Shown: positions 42,527 to 51,762 of the stretch, piece by piece
How the letters are laid out: each line of letters starts with the position of its first letter
Position numbering within the stretch: the first letter of the stretch is position 1
Assembly (NCBI RefSeq): GCF_000719115.1
Contig: NZ_JOEA01000003.1
Location: 248,001-312,000, forward strand
DNA: 64,000 nucleotides
DNA from: Lentzea albidocapillata
GTDB lineage: Bacteria; Actinomycetota; Actinomycetes; Mycobacteriales; Pseudonocardiaceae
Direction: 5' to 3'
Made by a program: the position numbers and the translations under genes
The notes under the pieces: generated by a model
What the model saw: only the letters and a program-made list of their open reading frames with translations
The model's database searches: none
Told to the model about the DNA's origin: nothing

Positions 42527-43291
42527 ATGGACATCACCGGAAACACCGTCTTCATCCCCGGAGCCACCAGCGGCATCGGCCTGGCGCTTGCCCTCGCCCT
42601 GCGGGAGCGCGGCAACACCGTGGTCGTGGGCGGCCGGCGCACCGAACTGCTCGACCGGATCGCCGCCGAGCACCCCGGTGTCGAGACCGTCCGGATCGAC
42701 ACCGCCGACGCCGCGAGTGTCCAGGCCGCGGCCAAGGACGTCCTCGCCCGTTTCCCGTCGGTCAACGTGCTGATCACCATGGCCGGCGTCATGCGCGTCG
42801 AGGACTGGCACCGCCCCGAGTCGTTCCTGGAGTCCGCCGAGGACACCGTCACGACCAACGTCCTCGGCCCGATCCGCCTGATCGCCGCGTTCGTCGAGCA
42901 TTTCCAGACGCTGCCGGACGCCACGATCATGACCGTCTCGTCCGGACTCGCCTTCGCACCGCTGAAGATCACGCCGAGCTACAACGCCTCCAAGGCCGCG
43001 ATCCACATGCTGAGCGAGACCCTGCGGCTCCAACTCGCCGACACGTCGGTGAAGGTCGTGGAACTGGAGCCGCCGTCGGTGCAGACGGACCTCATGCCGG
43101 GCCACGCGGACAACGAGCACGCCATGCCGCTCGACGAGTACGTCGCCGAGGTCATGAGCATCATCGAGACCCGGCCCGACGCCCGTGAGATCCAGGTCGA
43201 GCGCGTGAAGTTCCTGCGCTACGGCGAAGCGCGCGGCGACTACGACCAGGTGGTCGCCACGCTCAACGCCGAGGACCCGCACCGGAAGTGA
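42527..43291 (+). CDS. Short-chain dehydrogenase/reductase (DltE-like)
   Basis: 254 aa. The cofactor loop is GATSGIGLALALAL (12-25), the NAG-type motif is ITMAGVM, Ser is in MTVSSGLAF and the catalytic SYNASKAAIHM follows. The C-terminal EYVAEVMSIIE and short tail fit DltE/YdfG-like oxidoreductases. The substrate is unknown. It is divergent from the MmyB-type regulator. The stop at 43289-43291 is directly followed by the stop of the convergent peptidase gene, leaving no spacer. Confidence 0.93.
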   Translation: MDITGNTVFIPGATSGIGLALALALRERGNTVVVGGRRTELLDRIAAEHPGVETVRIDTADAASVQAAAKDVLARFPSVNVLITMAGVMRVEDWHRPESFLESAEDTVTTNVLGPIRLIAAFVEHFQTLPDATIMTVSSGLAFAPLKITPSYNASKAAIHMLSETLRLQLADTSVKVVELEPPSVQTDLMPGHADNEHAMPLDEYVAEVMSIIETRPDAREIQVERVKFLRYGEARGDYDQVVATLNAEDPHRK

Positions 43292-44767
43292 TCAGCTGAT
43301 CCCGGGACAGGCGTCGTTCGAGGTCTGCCCCGTGCGGAGGAACCGCACGGCCTTGTCAGCGCAGTCGATGGCCCACAACGAGCCGTGCGCGCTGTCGTCC
43401 ACGGTCAGCAGCGCGCCGCCGATCTCGTGCCGCATCTGCTCGGCGAAGAAGAGCGGCGTGTTGGTCTCGTACCGGTGCCCGGAGAGCTGCAGAGGACTGG
43501 CCGCCCGCTTGAGCTGCCACGGCGTCGCGGGCAACGGCCAGCCCGCGCACCAGTTGCCGTAACCGTGGCCGTTGCGGAAGAACGGGTACTCCTCCTGGCG
43601 GTGCTGGACCTGACGCCACGCCTCGTCGACGTCCGGTGCCCTGCCCTGGTCGTTGCACACGACGGCACGCTGCATGAGCAGGCCGCCGTACCAGACGGGG
43701 GTGAGGCCGAAGCCTTCGAGCTCGGGTTCGTCGCCGGTCAGCGGAGGTACGCCACCGTCGCGCAGGGCCACGACCGACTCGGCGACCTGCTGCCAGGCCG
43801 CGCGCTTGTAGGTGAGCATCGACCGCAGGTGGCTGCCGGTGTACTTGCGCGGTTTCCCGCCGGGCGGCGTGACCGTGACAGGGACTTGGTCCAGCTTCGC
43901 GGCAAGCTCGCCGATCGACCTCGTCACCGCCTGCGGGGTGCTGCCGAGACGGACTGTCTCGTCTCGCTGGGCGAGCCAGTCCGCGAGCACCTCGTAGTTG
44001 GCCTGCTTGGCGGCGGAGGCGCCGAGGTTCATGGTCTCCAGCGTGAAGTCCGCCGGCATCACCGAGTCGAGCAGCATGCGGTCCACGCGGTGGTCGTAGT
44101 GGCTGCGGTAGACGGCGCCGAGCGCGGTGCCCCAGGAGATGCCGAAGAAGCTGATCTTCCGCTCGCCCAGTGCGGCGCGGATCAGGTCCATGTCGTCGGC
44201 GACGGCCCTGGTCGAGAGGTTCGTCTGCAGGTCACGGTCGTAGCCGATGCAACGGGCGTTCGTGCGCGCGTTGCGTTCGTAGTCCTGGCGGAACTGCTGC
44301 TCGGGGCTCGCCTTCGGGTCGGGTTCAGGGCCGTCCTCCGGCGTGGCCTCGCACTCGACGCCCCCGCTGGCCGCGGTCGCACGCGGGTCGAACCCGATCA
44401 GGTCGTGGTCGGTGCCGAGCTCCGCGAGCTTGGTCCGCCTCATCGTGTACGGCATGCCGAGGCCCGCGTTCCCTGGGCCGCCGGGGTTCATCAGCAGCAC
44501 ACCGCGCCGCTTGTGCGGGTCGGTGGCCTTGATGCGGCTGACGGCCAGGTCGATCTTGCGGCCGTGCGGGCGGGAGTGGTCGAGCGGCACGGTGACCTTG
44601 ACGCACTCGGAGACGCCGTCCTCGGGATCCCAGTGCTCCTGGACCTGTCTGCACGGCTGCCAGTCCAATGTGGACGGTTCCGCCAGCGCGGGAGCCGCGG
44701 TGACGAGTGGAACGGCGAGCACGGCGGCGGCCGCGCAGCGCCCGATGACGTCGAGTGCGTTGGACAT
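43292..44767 (-). CDS. Secreted S33/TAP-type alpha/beta-hydrolase peptidase
   Basis: 491 aa. A signal peptide (about 1-29, ending AAPALAEPS) precedes a mature enzyme like actinobacterial tripeptidyl aminopeptidases. The oxyanion motif is LLMNPGGPGNAG, the nucleophile is Ser211 in GISWGTALGAVY, and the C-terminal TAP-like part has HRYETNTPLFFAEQM and the His in VDDSAHGSLW. Conserved Cys pairs suggest disulfides, as in exported relatives. GGAAGAAGG stands before the ATG at 44767; the longer open frame to 44899 is not used. Confidence 0.92.
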   Translation of the reverse strand: MSNALDVIGRCAAAAVLAVPLVTAAPALAEPSTLDWQPCRQVQEHWDPEDGVSECVKVTVPLDHSRPHGRKIDLAVSRIKATDPHKRRGVLLMNPGGPGNAGLGMPYTMRRTKLAELGTDHDLIGFDPRATAASGGVECEATPEDGPEPDPKASPEQQFRQDYERNARTNARCIGYDRDLQTNLSTRAVADDMDLIRAALGERKISFFGISWGTALGAVYRSHYDHRVDRMLLDSVMPADFTLETMNLGASAAKQANYEVLADWLAQRDETVRLGSTPQAVTRSIGELAAKLDQVPVTVTPPGGKPRKYTGSHLRSMLTYKRAAWQQVAESVVALRDGGVPPLTGDEPELEGFGLTPVWYGGLLMQRAVVCNDQGRAPDVDEAWRQVQHRQEEYPFFRNGHGYGNWCAGWPLPATPWQLKRAASPLQLSGHRYETNTPLFFAEQMRHEIGGALLTVDDSAHGSLWAIDCADKAVRFLRTGQTSNDACPGIS

Positions 44768-44892
44768 GTGCCTTCTTCCCAGGTCCGGTCGGCGCCAGCG
44801 TAGGACGACCGATCGTGCGCGCGGATCGTTCGCGTGGATGATCCGCGCGTCCGACCTGAGGCTGATCATCACCGCGCCGGTAGCGTGAGCCC

Positions 44893-45249
44893 ATGCCACA
44901 GATCACCGTCGAGCACTCCGCCGAACTGAGCGAGGCCTTCGACCGCCGCGCCTTCGCCCTCGCGCTGCACCGCACCGTGGGGCCGCTGGTCAGCGCGGAG
45001 GTGGCGTCGTTCAAGACGCGGTTCCGCGTGATCGAGGAGTCCGTGATCGGCGACGGCTCGCCCGCGGCGATGATCCACATCAGGGTAGGTCTGCTGACGG
45101 GCCGGTCGGTCGAGCTCAAGCAGAAGGTCGGGCAGGTGGCCCTCGGGATCGCGCGCGATCACCTCAAGCCGGTGGAAGGGCTGCCGACCCAGGTGACGCT
45201 CGAGGTGTACGACCTGGACCGCGAGCAGTACCAGAAGTTCGTCATCTGA
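44893..45249 (+). CDS. 5-carboxymethyl-2-hydroxymuconate isomerase-like tautomerase
   Basis: 118 aa. After Met1 comes Pro2 (MPQITVEHSAEL), the usual catalytic N-terminal proline of the tautomerase fold. The rest follows HpaF/CHMI: RVGLLTGRSVELKQKVGQVAL and LTQVTLEVYDLDREQYQKF-like features. It would tautomerise a muconate-type compound in aromatic breakdown, but no other genes of that pathway are near. It overlaps the convergent SDR gene by 8 bp. Confidence 0.82.
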   Translation: MPQITVEHSAELSEAFDRRAFALALHRTVGPLVSAEVASFKTRFRVIEESVIGDGSPAAMIHIRVGLLTGRSVELKQKVGQVALGIARDHLKPVEGLPTQVTLEVYDLDREQYQKFVI

Positions 45250-46186
45250 GGTCCGCAGCGCCGGCGCAGTACTGCCAGAAGGCCGCCACGTCCGCTGGCT
45301 TGTCCGCTGTGCCCGGCAGCAGGTGCGTCGGACGTGCACGACGGTCGTGCCAGAAGCGTCCGGCGCGGGGAGCGGGACTCGACGCGGCGAGCCAGACGAC
45401 CGTGTCCGCGCCTTCCTCGGCCGTGCGCAGGAACGCGCTGGTCAGGCGATGGAACCCCGGCAGGGAGCCGGCGACACCCGGTGTGTCGGCCCAGCCGGGG
45501 TGCATGCCATGCACGGCGATGCCCTCTGCCGCATAGCGCTCCGTCAGCAGTGGGACGAGCGTGACCTGCATGCGTTTCGTGCGCGCGTAGGCGGTCGCTC
45601 CCTTGTACGTGCCCTCGCGGTACTCGGGGTCGTCGGCGCGGAGGCGTTGGGTGTACATGCCGCCGGAGGAGACGAGCACGACCCGTGGGTCCGTGGAGGC
45701 CGCGAGCCGTGAGCGCAGCAGGTCGGTCATCAGCAGTGGGCCCAGCACGTGCGTGGCGAACGTCAGCTCGTGTCCGTCCGTGGTGGCCGTGCGTTCCTGC
45801 GGCAGGACTCCGGCGTTGTGCACGAGAACGTCCAGTCGGTCGATCTCCGCGGCGAACCGGCGCACGGACTCCAGGCTCGACACGTCGCAGTGCCGGACCA
45901 CGACGGCGGCGCCGGGGACCGCGGCCACGATCTCGGCCCGGGCCGACTCGCCCTTGCGTTCGTCGCGCACCGCCAGCACCACGTCCGCGCCGAGGCGGGC
46001 CAGGCCCAGTGCCGTCGCCTTGCCGATGCCCGAACCGGCTCCGGTCACGACGGCCCTGGCGCCCTGCAGCGCGTCCGGTTCCAGGTCGGACCAGCTCTTC
46101 CCGCGGAGGCGGTAGCCCCACTTCGAGTAGCCGGGCACCACGAGCCGGTCGGCCACGGTGTCGAGCACGCTGATCAGTCCGTTCAC
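45242..46186 (-). CDS. Short-chain dehydrogenase/reductase of the alkane locus
   Basis: 314-aa SDR similar to retinol-dehydrogenase/protochlorophyllide-reductase-like proteins. Cofactor loop VVTGAGSGIGKATALGLAR (about 38-56), LVHNAGVLPQERT, VLVSSGGMYTQ and the YARTKRMQ catalytic pair are present. It lies 12 bp after the TetR gene in the same direction, so alkB-rubredoxin, TetR and this gene likely form one transcript. It may oxidise the alcohol made by AlkB, but this is inference from position. Confidence 0.9.
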   Translation of the reverse strand: MNGLISVLDTVADRLVVPGYSKWGYRLRGKSWSDLEPDALQGARAVVTGAGSGIGKATALGLARLGADVVLAVRDERKGESARAEIVAAVPGAAVVVRHCDVSSLESVRRFAAEIDRLDVLVHNAGVLPQERTATTDGHELTFATHVLGPLLMTDLLRSRLAASTDPRVVLVSSGGMYTQRLRADDPEYREGTYKGATAYARTKRMQVTLVPLLTERYAAEGIAVHGMHPGWADTPGVAGSLPGFHRLTSAFLRTAEEGADTVVWLAASSPAPRAGRFWHDRRARPTHLLPGTADKPADVAAFWQYCAGAADLR

Positions 46187-46198
46187 CTCTGGTGTTCG

Positions 46199-46810
46199 TC
46201 AGCCGAAGCGGAGCGGTTTCCTCGCGGGCTCCTCCAGCACACGTGACGCCAGCCACGCGAGCCCGTCGGCGGTGCCGGCCGGGGTGCCCGTCGGCTGGAC
46301 GACGTGGCTGAGCACCGTCCTCGTCATGAGGTCGACCAGCACCTCGATCTGCTCGCCCGTCAGGCCCGGCCGGTATGCCTCGACCCGTGCCCCGAGCATC
46401 GTTTTGACGTCGGTGAGCAGGGTTTCGGCCTGGGTGGTCAGCAACGGCACCAGTTCGGTGTCGGCGCCGTGCGTCGCGGAGGCGATGGCGCGGACCAGGA
46501 GGTTGCCGCGGGCGAGTTCGAGGACGTCGCGGACGGCGTCGTGGACGGCCTCGACGAGGTTGTCGGCGTGGCGGTCGAAGGCGGCGCTGATCGCCGTGAG
46601 GAACCGGTCCAGCTCGTGCGCGAGCATGGCGTCGGCGAGGGAGTTCTTGGAACCGATCTCGTTGTAGACGGTCTGGCGGCTGACGCCGACCTGCTCGGCG
46701 AGCCGCGTCATGGTGACCGCGGCCCAGCCGTCGCGGGCCGTCATCTCGATCGCCGCCTCGACGATCGGCTGCCGGCGACCCGAGGCCGCCGCTGGAGAAG
46801 TCCCGCCCAT
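46199..46810 (-). CDS. TetR-family regulator of the alkane locus
   Basis: 203 aa from the ATG at 46810 (MGGTSPAAASGRRQPIV). The helix-turn-helix (about 15-60) reads IEMTARDGWAAVTMTRLAEQVGVSRQTVYNEIGSKNSLADAML, which matches the regulators placed after alkB-rubredoxin genes in Actinobacteria (alkX/alkU-like). The rest is a ligand-binding helical domain, probably sensing alkanoic or fatty acids. It lies 10 bp after alkB. A dyad over the alkB promoter (48267-48292) is the likely operator. Confidence 0.9.
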   Translation of the reverse strand: MGGTSPAAASGRRQPIVEAAIEMTARDGWAAVTMTRLAEQVGVSRQTVYNEIGSKNSLADAMLAHELDRFLTAISAAFDRHADNLVEAVHDAVRDVLELARGNLLVRAIASATHGADTELVPLLTTQAETLLTDVKTMLGARVEAYRPGLTGEQIEVLVDLMTRTVLSHVVQPTGTPAGTADGLAWLASRVLEEPARKPLRFG

Positions 46811-46820
46811 GGTCACGATC

Positions 46821-48218
46821 CTAGGCCGTGACCCTTCCCGGCGCGACGAAGTCGATCTTCTCGCGCACGCCGCAGTCCGGGCAGCACCAGGTGTCCGGGA
46901 TGTCCGCCCACGGCGTTCCGGCGGGGAAGCCTTCGCGCGGGTCGCCCGTCTTCTCGTCGTAGACGTAGCCGCAACCGGGGCACATGCCGCCCGCCGTCGC
47001 GTCACCACGGCTGTCCGGGACGACGTCCGAGCCCGAGCCGGTGCCTCCATAGCGGGCGAGCACCTTCGCGCGCTTGCCGGGCTGGATGTTGGCGCGGCCG
47101 ATGTCCCCGCCGAAGTGACCCCGCACCCGCGGGTCCATCACGCGCCGCCACAGCGGTGGCACCAGGGCCAGCAGGATCATGCCCGCGTAGCCGGTCGGCA
47201 GCACCGGGGACTCGGCGAAGTCGCGCAGCGTCTGGTAGCGCCGGGTCGGGTTGGCGTGGTGGTCGCTGTGCCGCTGCAGGTGGTAGAGCAGGACGTTCGT
47301 GGCGATGTTGTTGGAGTTCCAGCTGTGGCTGGGATCCACCCGCTCGTACCGCCTGCGGCCTGGCGCCCCGACCATCTGCCGCAGCATCCCGTAGTGCTCC
47401 ATGTAGTTCACGACCTCCAGGAGCGAGAAGCCGATCACCGCCTGGATCAGCAGGTACGGCAGGATGCCGGCGCCGAGCCACACGAGCATCGCCGCCCAGA
47501 GCACCGCCGACATCAGCCACGCGTTGAGCACGTCGTTGCCCAGGCGGTACGGATGCCGGTCGCGGCGCGCGTAGCGCTTGCGTTCGAGCCGCCACGCCGA
47601 GCCGATCGAGCCGAAGACGGTGCGCGGCCAGAAGCGGTAGAAGCTCTCCCCCACCCTGCTGCTCGCCGGGTCCTCCGGCGTCGCGACCCGCACGTGGTGA
47701 CCGCGGTTGTGCTCGATGTAGAAGTGGCCGTAGAAGCTCTGCGCCAGCGCGATCTTGGACAGCCACCGCTCGTGGCTCTCCTTCTTGTGGCCCAGTTCGT
47801 GCGCGGTGTTGATGCCGATGCCGCCGATGCACCCGATCGACACCGCGAGCCCGATCTTGTCCACAACGGACAGATCACCGCGCGCGATCAGCCAGAACGC
47901 CACCACGAACCCGGCGTACTGGATCGGCAGGAACAGGTACGTGATCCAGCGGTAGTAGCGGTCGTTCTCCAGCCGCTCGATCATGTCGTCCGGAGGGTTG
48001 CTGCGGTCGAGCCCGGCGAAGAGGTCGATCGCCGGCACGATGCCCAGCACCACGATCGGGCCGATCCAGAACCACACGCCCCAGCCCGTCGCCGCGTGCA
48101 TCCCGATCGCCAGGAACGCCAGAGACGGCACGACCAGTCCCAGCAGCCACAGGTACCGCTTGCCGTCCGTCCACTGCTCGGTTGAGCCGACGGGCACCGT
48201 TGCCTTCTTGTCGCTCAT
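46821..48218 (-). CDS. alkB: Alkane 1-monooxygenase fused to rubredoxin
   Basis: 465 aa, hydroxylates the terminal carbon of medium/long alkanes (C-terminal rubredoxin gives electrons). The membrane part (about 1-390) has six spans and the di-iron His boxes HELGHKKESH, HNRGHHVR and LQRHSDHH, plus NYMEHYGMLRQ. After a GSGSD linker comes rubredoxin (about 412-460) with CPGCGYVYDEKTGDPREGFP and CCPDCG. Such fusions occur in Actinobacteria (for example in Gordonia, Dietzia and Nocardioides relatives). A good ribosome-binding GAGGAGAG precedes ATG 48218. A promoter with TTGTCA and TACCGT spaced 18 bp is at 48245-48274 on this strand. Confidence 0.96.
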   Translation of the reverse strand: MSDKKATVPVGSTEQWTDGKRYLWLLGLVVPSLAFLAIGMHAATGWGVWFWIGPIVVLGIVPAIDLFAGLDRSNPPDDMIERLENDRYYRWITYLFLPIQYAGFVVAFWLIARGDLSVVDKIGLAVSIGCIGGIGINTAHELGHKKESHERWLSKIALAQSFYGHFYIEHNRGHHVRVATPEDPASSRVGESFYRFWPRTVFGSIGSAWRLERKRYARRDRHPYRLGNDVLNAWLMSAVLWAAMLVWLGAGILPYLLIQAVIGFSLLEVVNYMEHYGMLRQMVGAPGRRRYERVDPSHSWNSNNIATNVLLYHLQRHSDHHANPTRRYQTLRDFAESPVLPTGYAGMILLALVPPLWRRVMDPRVRGHFGGDIGRANIQPGKRAKVLARYGGTGSGSDVVPDSRGDATAGGMCPGCGYVYDEKTGDPREGFPAGTPWADIPDTWCCPDCGVREKIDFVAPGRVTA

Positions 48219-48266
48219 GCCACTCTCCTCAGGAGGTTGACAGAACGGTAGGACACGTAAAGCCCG

Positions 48267-48292
48267 TTTGACAAGAGAGCGCTATTTGTAAA
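48267..48292. promoter_or_regulatory. Probable operator over the alkB promoter
   Basis: TTTGACAA ... TTTGTAAA half-sites around a central AGCGCT. The left half covers the predicted -35 (complement TTGTCA, 48269-48274) of alkB; the predicted -10 is at 48245-48250. It also overlaps the end of the upstream small gene. The TetR gene next to alkB is the natural binder. Confidence 0.5.
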
Positions 48293-48653
48293 CCGCGAAC
48301 AGGGTCGCAGCGCGCCTCCGGTAGGCGACGGCCGACACCGACACGCATACCGGCACGCCTGGCAGCACGGCGTCGAGTGCCGCGGCGATGTCGTGCACGG
48401 TCCGCTGCGGCGAACTTCCGCGCCACACCACGACCTCCACGTAAATCTCGGCGTCCGACGACAGCTCGACACTGTGCACCGCCGGGTGACACAGGGCGGT
48501 CTGCTCCACGAGTGACAGGCGCTGGTCCTCCGTCATGGGCGTGCGCAGCTGGACGACTCGGTGGCTGGGGCTGGACAACGAGGACTCCTCGGGCGATTCG
48601 TACGGGGCGACGGTCAGGACCACGGCGGTTCCCGGTTCGTCACGCTCATTCAC
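48282..48653 (-). CDS. Hypothetical protein
   Basis: 123 aa from the GTG at 48653 (VNERDEPGTAVVLTVAPYE). I do not recognise the family. It shows alternating beta/helix segments, HRVVQLRTPMTEDQRLSLVEQTALCHPAVHSVELSSDAEIYVEVVVW, HDIAAALDAVLPGVPVCVSVSAV, which suggests a small alpha/beta protein with no signal or membrane span. An upstream extension to 48755 looks like chance. Its end overlaps the alkB promoter region, so it may be a weak gene; coding-like composition supports it only moderately. Confidence 0.45.
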   Translation of the reverse strand: MNERDEPGTAVVLTVAPYESPEESSLSSPSHRVVQLRTPMTEDQRLSLVEQTALCHPAVHSVELSSDAEIYVEVVVWRGSSPQRTVHDIAAALDAVLPGVPVCVSVSAVAYRRRAATLFAVYK

Positions 48654-48863
48654 CGAATCGAGGTACGCCGACGAGCCGCAGACAGGCCGGCAAGGGCTGC
48701 GAATGGCTGTGCAGGTTCGCGACCGGGCAGGCCCGGACAGGGTGCCGGTCCACACGGCCTGCCCTGTACTCGAACGCGGGCAGGCCCTCGACTGTCGTCC
48801 ACTCCCCGAACGCGCTCACAGGGGAAGCGTTGCGGCGGAACCCTCACACGGGCAATGGTCCGA

Positions 48864-51197
48864 TCAGCGCCAGAACCTCTTGCGCCGCTCCGGCTCGGCA
48901 GGCGTCCCGTCCGCGACGAACTCCCGCAGCACCTCCAGCGTCCGCGCCCACAGCTTGTCGACGTCTCCGCCGGCCGTGATCTCCGCGAGCAGGCCGCGCA
49001 TCGGCTCGTAAGCCGGGCCGGTGCGGCCGGCGATGAGGATGCCGAGCCGGCTGGCCAGGTCGGCGAGCAGGTCACGACGTTCCCACGACGGCAGGGACGC
49101 GTCCTTCTCCAGGCGCTGGATCTCCAGCGTCACGACCTCTCGCAGGTCCGCCGGGTCGGCGGCCGGAGGTGCCGGCATCGATCCGGGCGGGGACAGCGGC
49201 GCCGCCGAACGAGAACGCATGGCCCGCGGCGCCGCGGAGGGAGGTGGCGGTACCGCCCCGCCGAACGCGGCGGGCGCGGCTGCGAACGGCGCCGGAGCGG
49301 CGGCGAACGCGGGCGCGCCACCGGCGAACATCGGCATCGGGCCACCTGGAGCCCGCATCTCCCAGCCCGCGGGCTGTTCGACCGGCTGCACCACCCGGTG
49401 CACCGTCCCGTCGGACACGACCCGCTCGTCCACCGCCACGAACGCGGTGAAGCGGCACAGCACGCCGAACCGCAGCGAGGTCTCCACGATCGACGACTCC
49501 AGCGTCCGGTCACCGGCCGCGTACCGGTCCTCCAGATCACGCAGCGCGGCACGGGCCCACTGCGACCGGACGGCCGGCGAGGTGTGCTGCTGTACGGCCA
49601 CCGTTTCCTGCCAGCCGGCGCCGTCCCGGGTCCGGCCGCGCACGGTGTAGGAGTCCGGTGCGGCGCCGCGGTAGCGGCCGAAGGCGACCAGCGGCACACC
49701 CGGATAGATGGCGGTGGGCAGCCGGGGCAGGTCGGATCCGGGCGACACCACGACGTCGGTGACGACCGGCGCGCCGATCCGCCGCTGGATGTGCGTCATC
49801 GCCTCGTCCAGCCGGTCCTCGCTCTCGACGAGTTCGCACCGGCCCGCACCGGCGGCGGCCAGCCTGCCGAGGAAGCCCGCGTTGACGGCGGTGTCGATGC
49901 CGACGGCGTGGATCCGCGTCCGGTTGATCATCGGTGCGATGTCGCGCAGCATCTGGTCCTCGTTGCCGACCTGACCGTCCGTCACGAGCACGAGGACCGG
50001 GGCACGCTCCGAGCCCGCGTCGGCGAGCAGGGTCAGGCCCTGCCGCAGCGGCTCGAACATCTCCGTGCCGCCGCGTGCCTGCATGGCGGCCAGGTGTTCG
50101 ACGGCGCGGAAACGGTGGCGGTCGGTGGCCGTGACCAGCCCCGCGCCGAGCGTGTCGGGCCGTTCCACCTGGTGGTCGAAGGTGATCACGGAGAACGTGT
50201 CGTCCGCGGTCAGCGTGTCGACGATGCGGGCCGCCGCACGCCGGGCCGCGACCATCTTCCAGCCCGACATGCTGCCGGACCGGTCGAGCAGCAGCACGAC
50301 GTCACGCGGGCGGACCGGCGCCTCGGGCTCGGGCGGCAGCACCGTCAGCTGGTAGGTGCCCTCACCGCTGTCGTCCTCGTCGGGCACGCACACGACCGCC
50401 GAGCTGTTCCCGTGGTACGCCAGGCGAAGCACGAAGTCGCGGTCGACCCGCTCGCCCGGCGAGACCGACACGGTGTTCCCCTCGGTGACCACGGTGTGCA
50501 GGCTCGACCGCACCTCGCCGAGGTCCAGTCCGGCGGGGTCGATCTCCACGTCGATGCCGAGCCGCACGGGGTTCGGGAAGCCCGGCAGCAGCACCGGCGG
50601 CGTGATCCGCGAGGCGTCCGGCACCAGGTCCGTGTCCTGGGCGTGCCCGTCGCCGACGGACGGTCCGGGCAGCGGCGTGCCCGGCACGTAGCGAGGCGCC
50701 ACGACGAGCGGGAACCGGAACGTGGCCGCGCCGTCCTCGAACACCAGCGGCCCCACCAGGGTCAGCTCGACGGTCACCCGTTCACCGGCGGGGATGTTGC
50801 CCACGCGCATGGTGAAGACGTCCGGGCGCTCCTCCTCCACGATCGACGCTCTCTTGCCCGCCGCGATCGCGTCGTCGTACGTCTGGCGAGCCTGGGCGCG
50901 TTCCTGCAGATCGGCTTCCACCGTGCGGTCACCGGCCGTCATCTTCATCCCGGTAACGGCGGCACGGTCCGGCAGCGGGAACACGTAGGTCGCTTCGAGA
51001 GCGGTGTCGTGGGTGTTCACGAACCCGGTCGTCAGGACCACGCGGCCCACGAGACCGGTGATGGAGGCTCGCACGCCGAGGCGCTCCAGCGGCAGGTTGC
51101 CGCGTTCGGTGCGCAACGCGCCCAGACCCGCGTCCTCGGTCGTCCGGCCGATGCGGTCGGCTTCGGCGGCCTTCATCGGGGCGACGGACAAGGTCAT
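48864..51197 (-). CDS. VIT and von Willebrand factor A domain protein
   Basis: 777 aa. The VIT domain (about 20-150: GVRASITGLVGRVVLTTGFVNTHDTALEATYVFPLP, YDDAIAAGKRASIVEEERPDVFTMRVGNIPAGERV) is followed by a VWA domain (about 298-465). Its metal-dependent adhesion site is DRSGSMS (Asp305, Ser307, Ser309), TGGxE-like GGTEMFEPLRQGL and VLVTDGQVGNE. A Pro/Ala-rich linker and a C-terminal helical region finish the chain. There is no signal peptide, so it is cytoplasmic. Role unknown; such proteins often pair with MerR-type regulators, as here (4-nt overlap). Confidence 0.92.
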   Translation of the reverse strand: MTLSVAPMKAAEADRIGRTTEDAGLGALRTERGNLPLERLGVRASITGLVGRVVLTTGFVNTHDTALEATYVFPLPDRAAVTGMKMTAGDRTVEADLQERAQARQTYDDAIAAGKRASIVEEERPDVFTMRVGNIPAGERVTVELTLVGPLVFEDGAATFRFPLVVAPRYVPGTPLPGPSVGDGHAQDTDLVPDASRITPPVLLPGFPNPVRLGIDVEIDPAGLDLGEVRSSLHTVVTEGNTVSVSPGERVDRDFVLRLAYHGNSSAVVCVPDEDDSGEGTYQLTVLPPEPEAPVRPRDVVLLLDRSGSMSGWKMVAARRAAARIVDTLTADDTFSVITFDHQVERPDTLGAGLVTATDRHRFRAVEHLAAMQARGGTEMFEPLRQGLTLLADAGSERAPVLVLVTDGQVGNEDQMLRDIAPMINRTRIHAVGIDTAVNAGFLGRLAAAGAGRCELVESEDRLDEAMTHIQRRIGAPVVTDVVVSPGSDLPRLPTAIYPGVPLVAFGRYRGAAPDSYTVRGRTRDGAGWQETVAVQQHTSPAVRSQWARAALRDLEDRYAAGDRTLESSIVETSLRFGVLCRFTAFVAVDERVVSDGTVHRVVQPVEQPAGWEMRAPGGPMPMFAGGAPAFAAAPAPFAAAPAAFGGAVPPPPSAAPRAMRSRSAAPLSPPGSMPAPPAADPADLREVVTLEIQRLEKDASLPSWERRDLLADLASRLGILIAGRTGPAYEPMRGLLAEITAGGDVDKLWARTLEVLREFVADGTPAEPERRKRFWR

Positions 51198-51760
51198 GAC
51201 GATTCCCTTTCGTTGAGCAGGCCGCGGGCGGCGAGCAGGTCGAGCAGTGGCCGGGCGGCGGCGGCGATGTCCGCGCGGTCGGCGGCCGTCGGCGTCCCCG
51301 GCACCAGCACGACGGCACCTCCCCCGAGCGCGACGCCGTTCAGCGCGAACGCCTCGGCGGGTGCGGGTGGCGCGGCCGGTGCGGCAGCAGGTTCGGCCCA
51401 GAACCTCGGGCGAACGGCCTCTGGCGGTGGTGCTTCAGCCGTGAGGAGCAGGTCTTCCGGTACGCGGGCGATGGCCGCCAGCGTCGTGTCGGTGGCGCCC
51501 GCGAGCTCGGCTTGAATGTCGGCCAGCGCCCTCCCCTGGGACTGCAGTCTCTTCACCGCCACCAGTTGGAGCAGGTGGCGCTTCTCGTACAACGCCGTGC
51601 GGCCGCGCATCGCGGACGGTCTGTCGACCAGCCCCGTCGTCGCGTACCAGCGGACGGCCCGCTTGTCGGGCACGTCCCGGACGCGGCCGTTGGGCGCGCC
51701 CGAGTACTCCGCCGTCAGTGCGGCGGAGACGCGGTCCAGCAACTCGTCGAGCGTCCACAC
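51194..51760 (-). CDS. MerR-type regulator of the VIT-VWA gene
   Basis: 188 aa from the GTG at 51760 (VWTLDELLDRVSAALT). The N-terminal winged helix is MerR-like: RVRDVPDKRAVRWYATTGLVDRPSAMRGRTALYEKRHLLQLVAVKRLQSQGRALADIQAELAG. The last 80 residues are Ala/Pro-rich with a hydrophobic LNGVALGGGAVVLVPG; the sensing site is not visible and the usual Cys ligands are absent. It overlaps the VIT-VWA gene by 4 nt. An operator-like dyad (51763-51797) lies directly before the start with a 19-bp promoter spacer. Confidence 0.8.
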   Translation of the reverse strand: MWTLDELLDRVSAALTAEYSGAPNGRVRDVPDKRAVRWYATTGLVDRPSAMRGRTALYEKRHLLQLVAVKRLQSQGRALADIQAELAGATDTTLAAIARVPEDLLLTAEAPPPEAVRPRFWAEPAAAPAAPPAPAEAFALNGVALGGGAVVLVPGTPTAADRADIAAAARPLLDLLAARGLLNERESS

Positions 51761-51762
51761 CC

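Noticed and set aside
48561..51515. 984-codon open frame on the + strand across the VIT-VWA gene
   Set aside because: It is antisense to a gene with clear domains and has the Arg/Gly/His-rich, family-less composition usual for shadow frames in GC-rich DNA.
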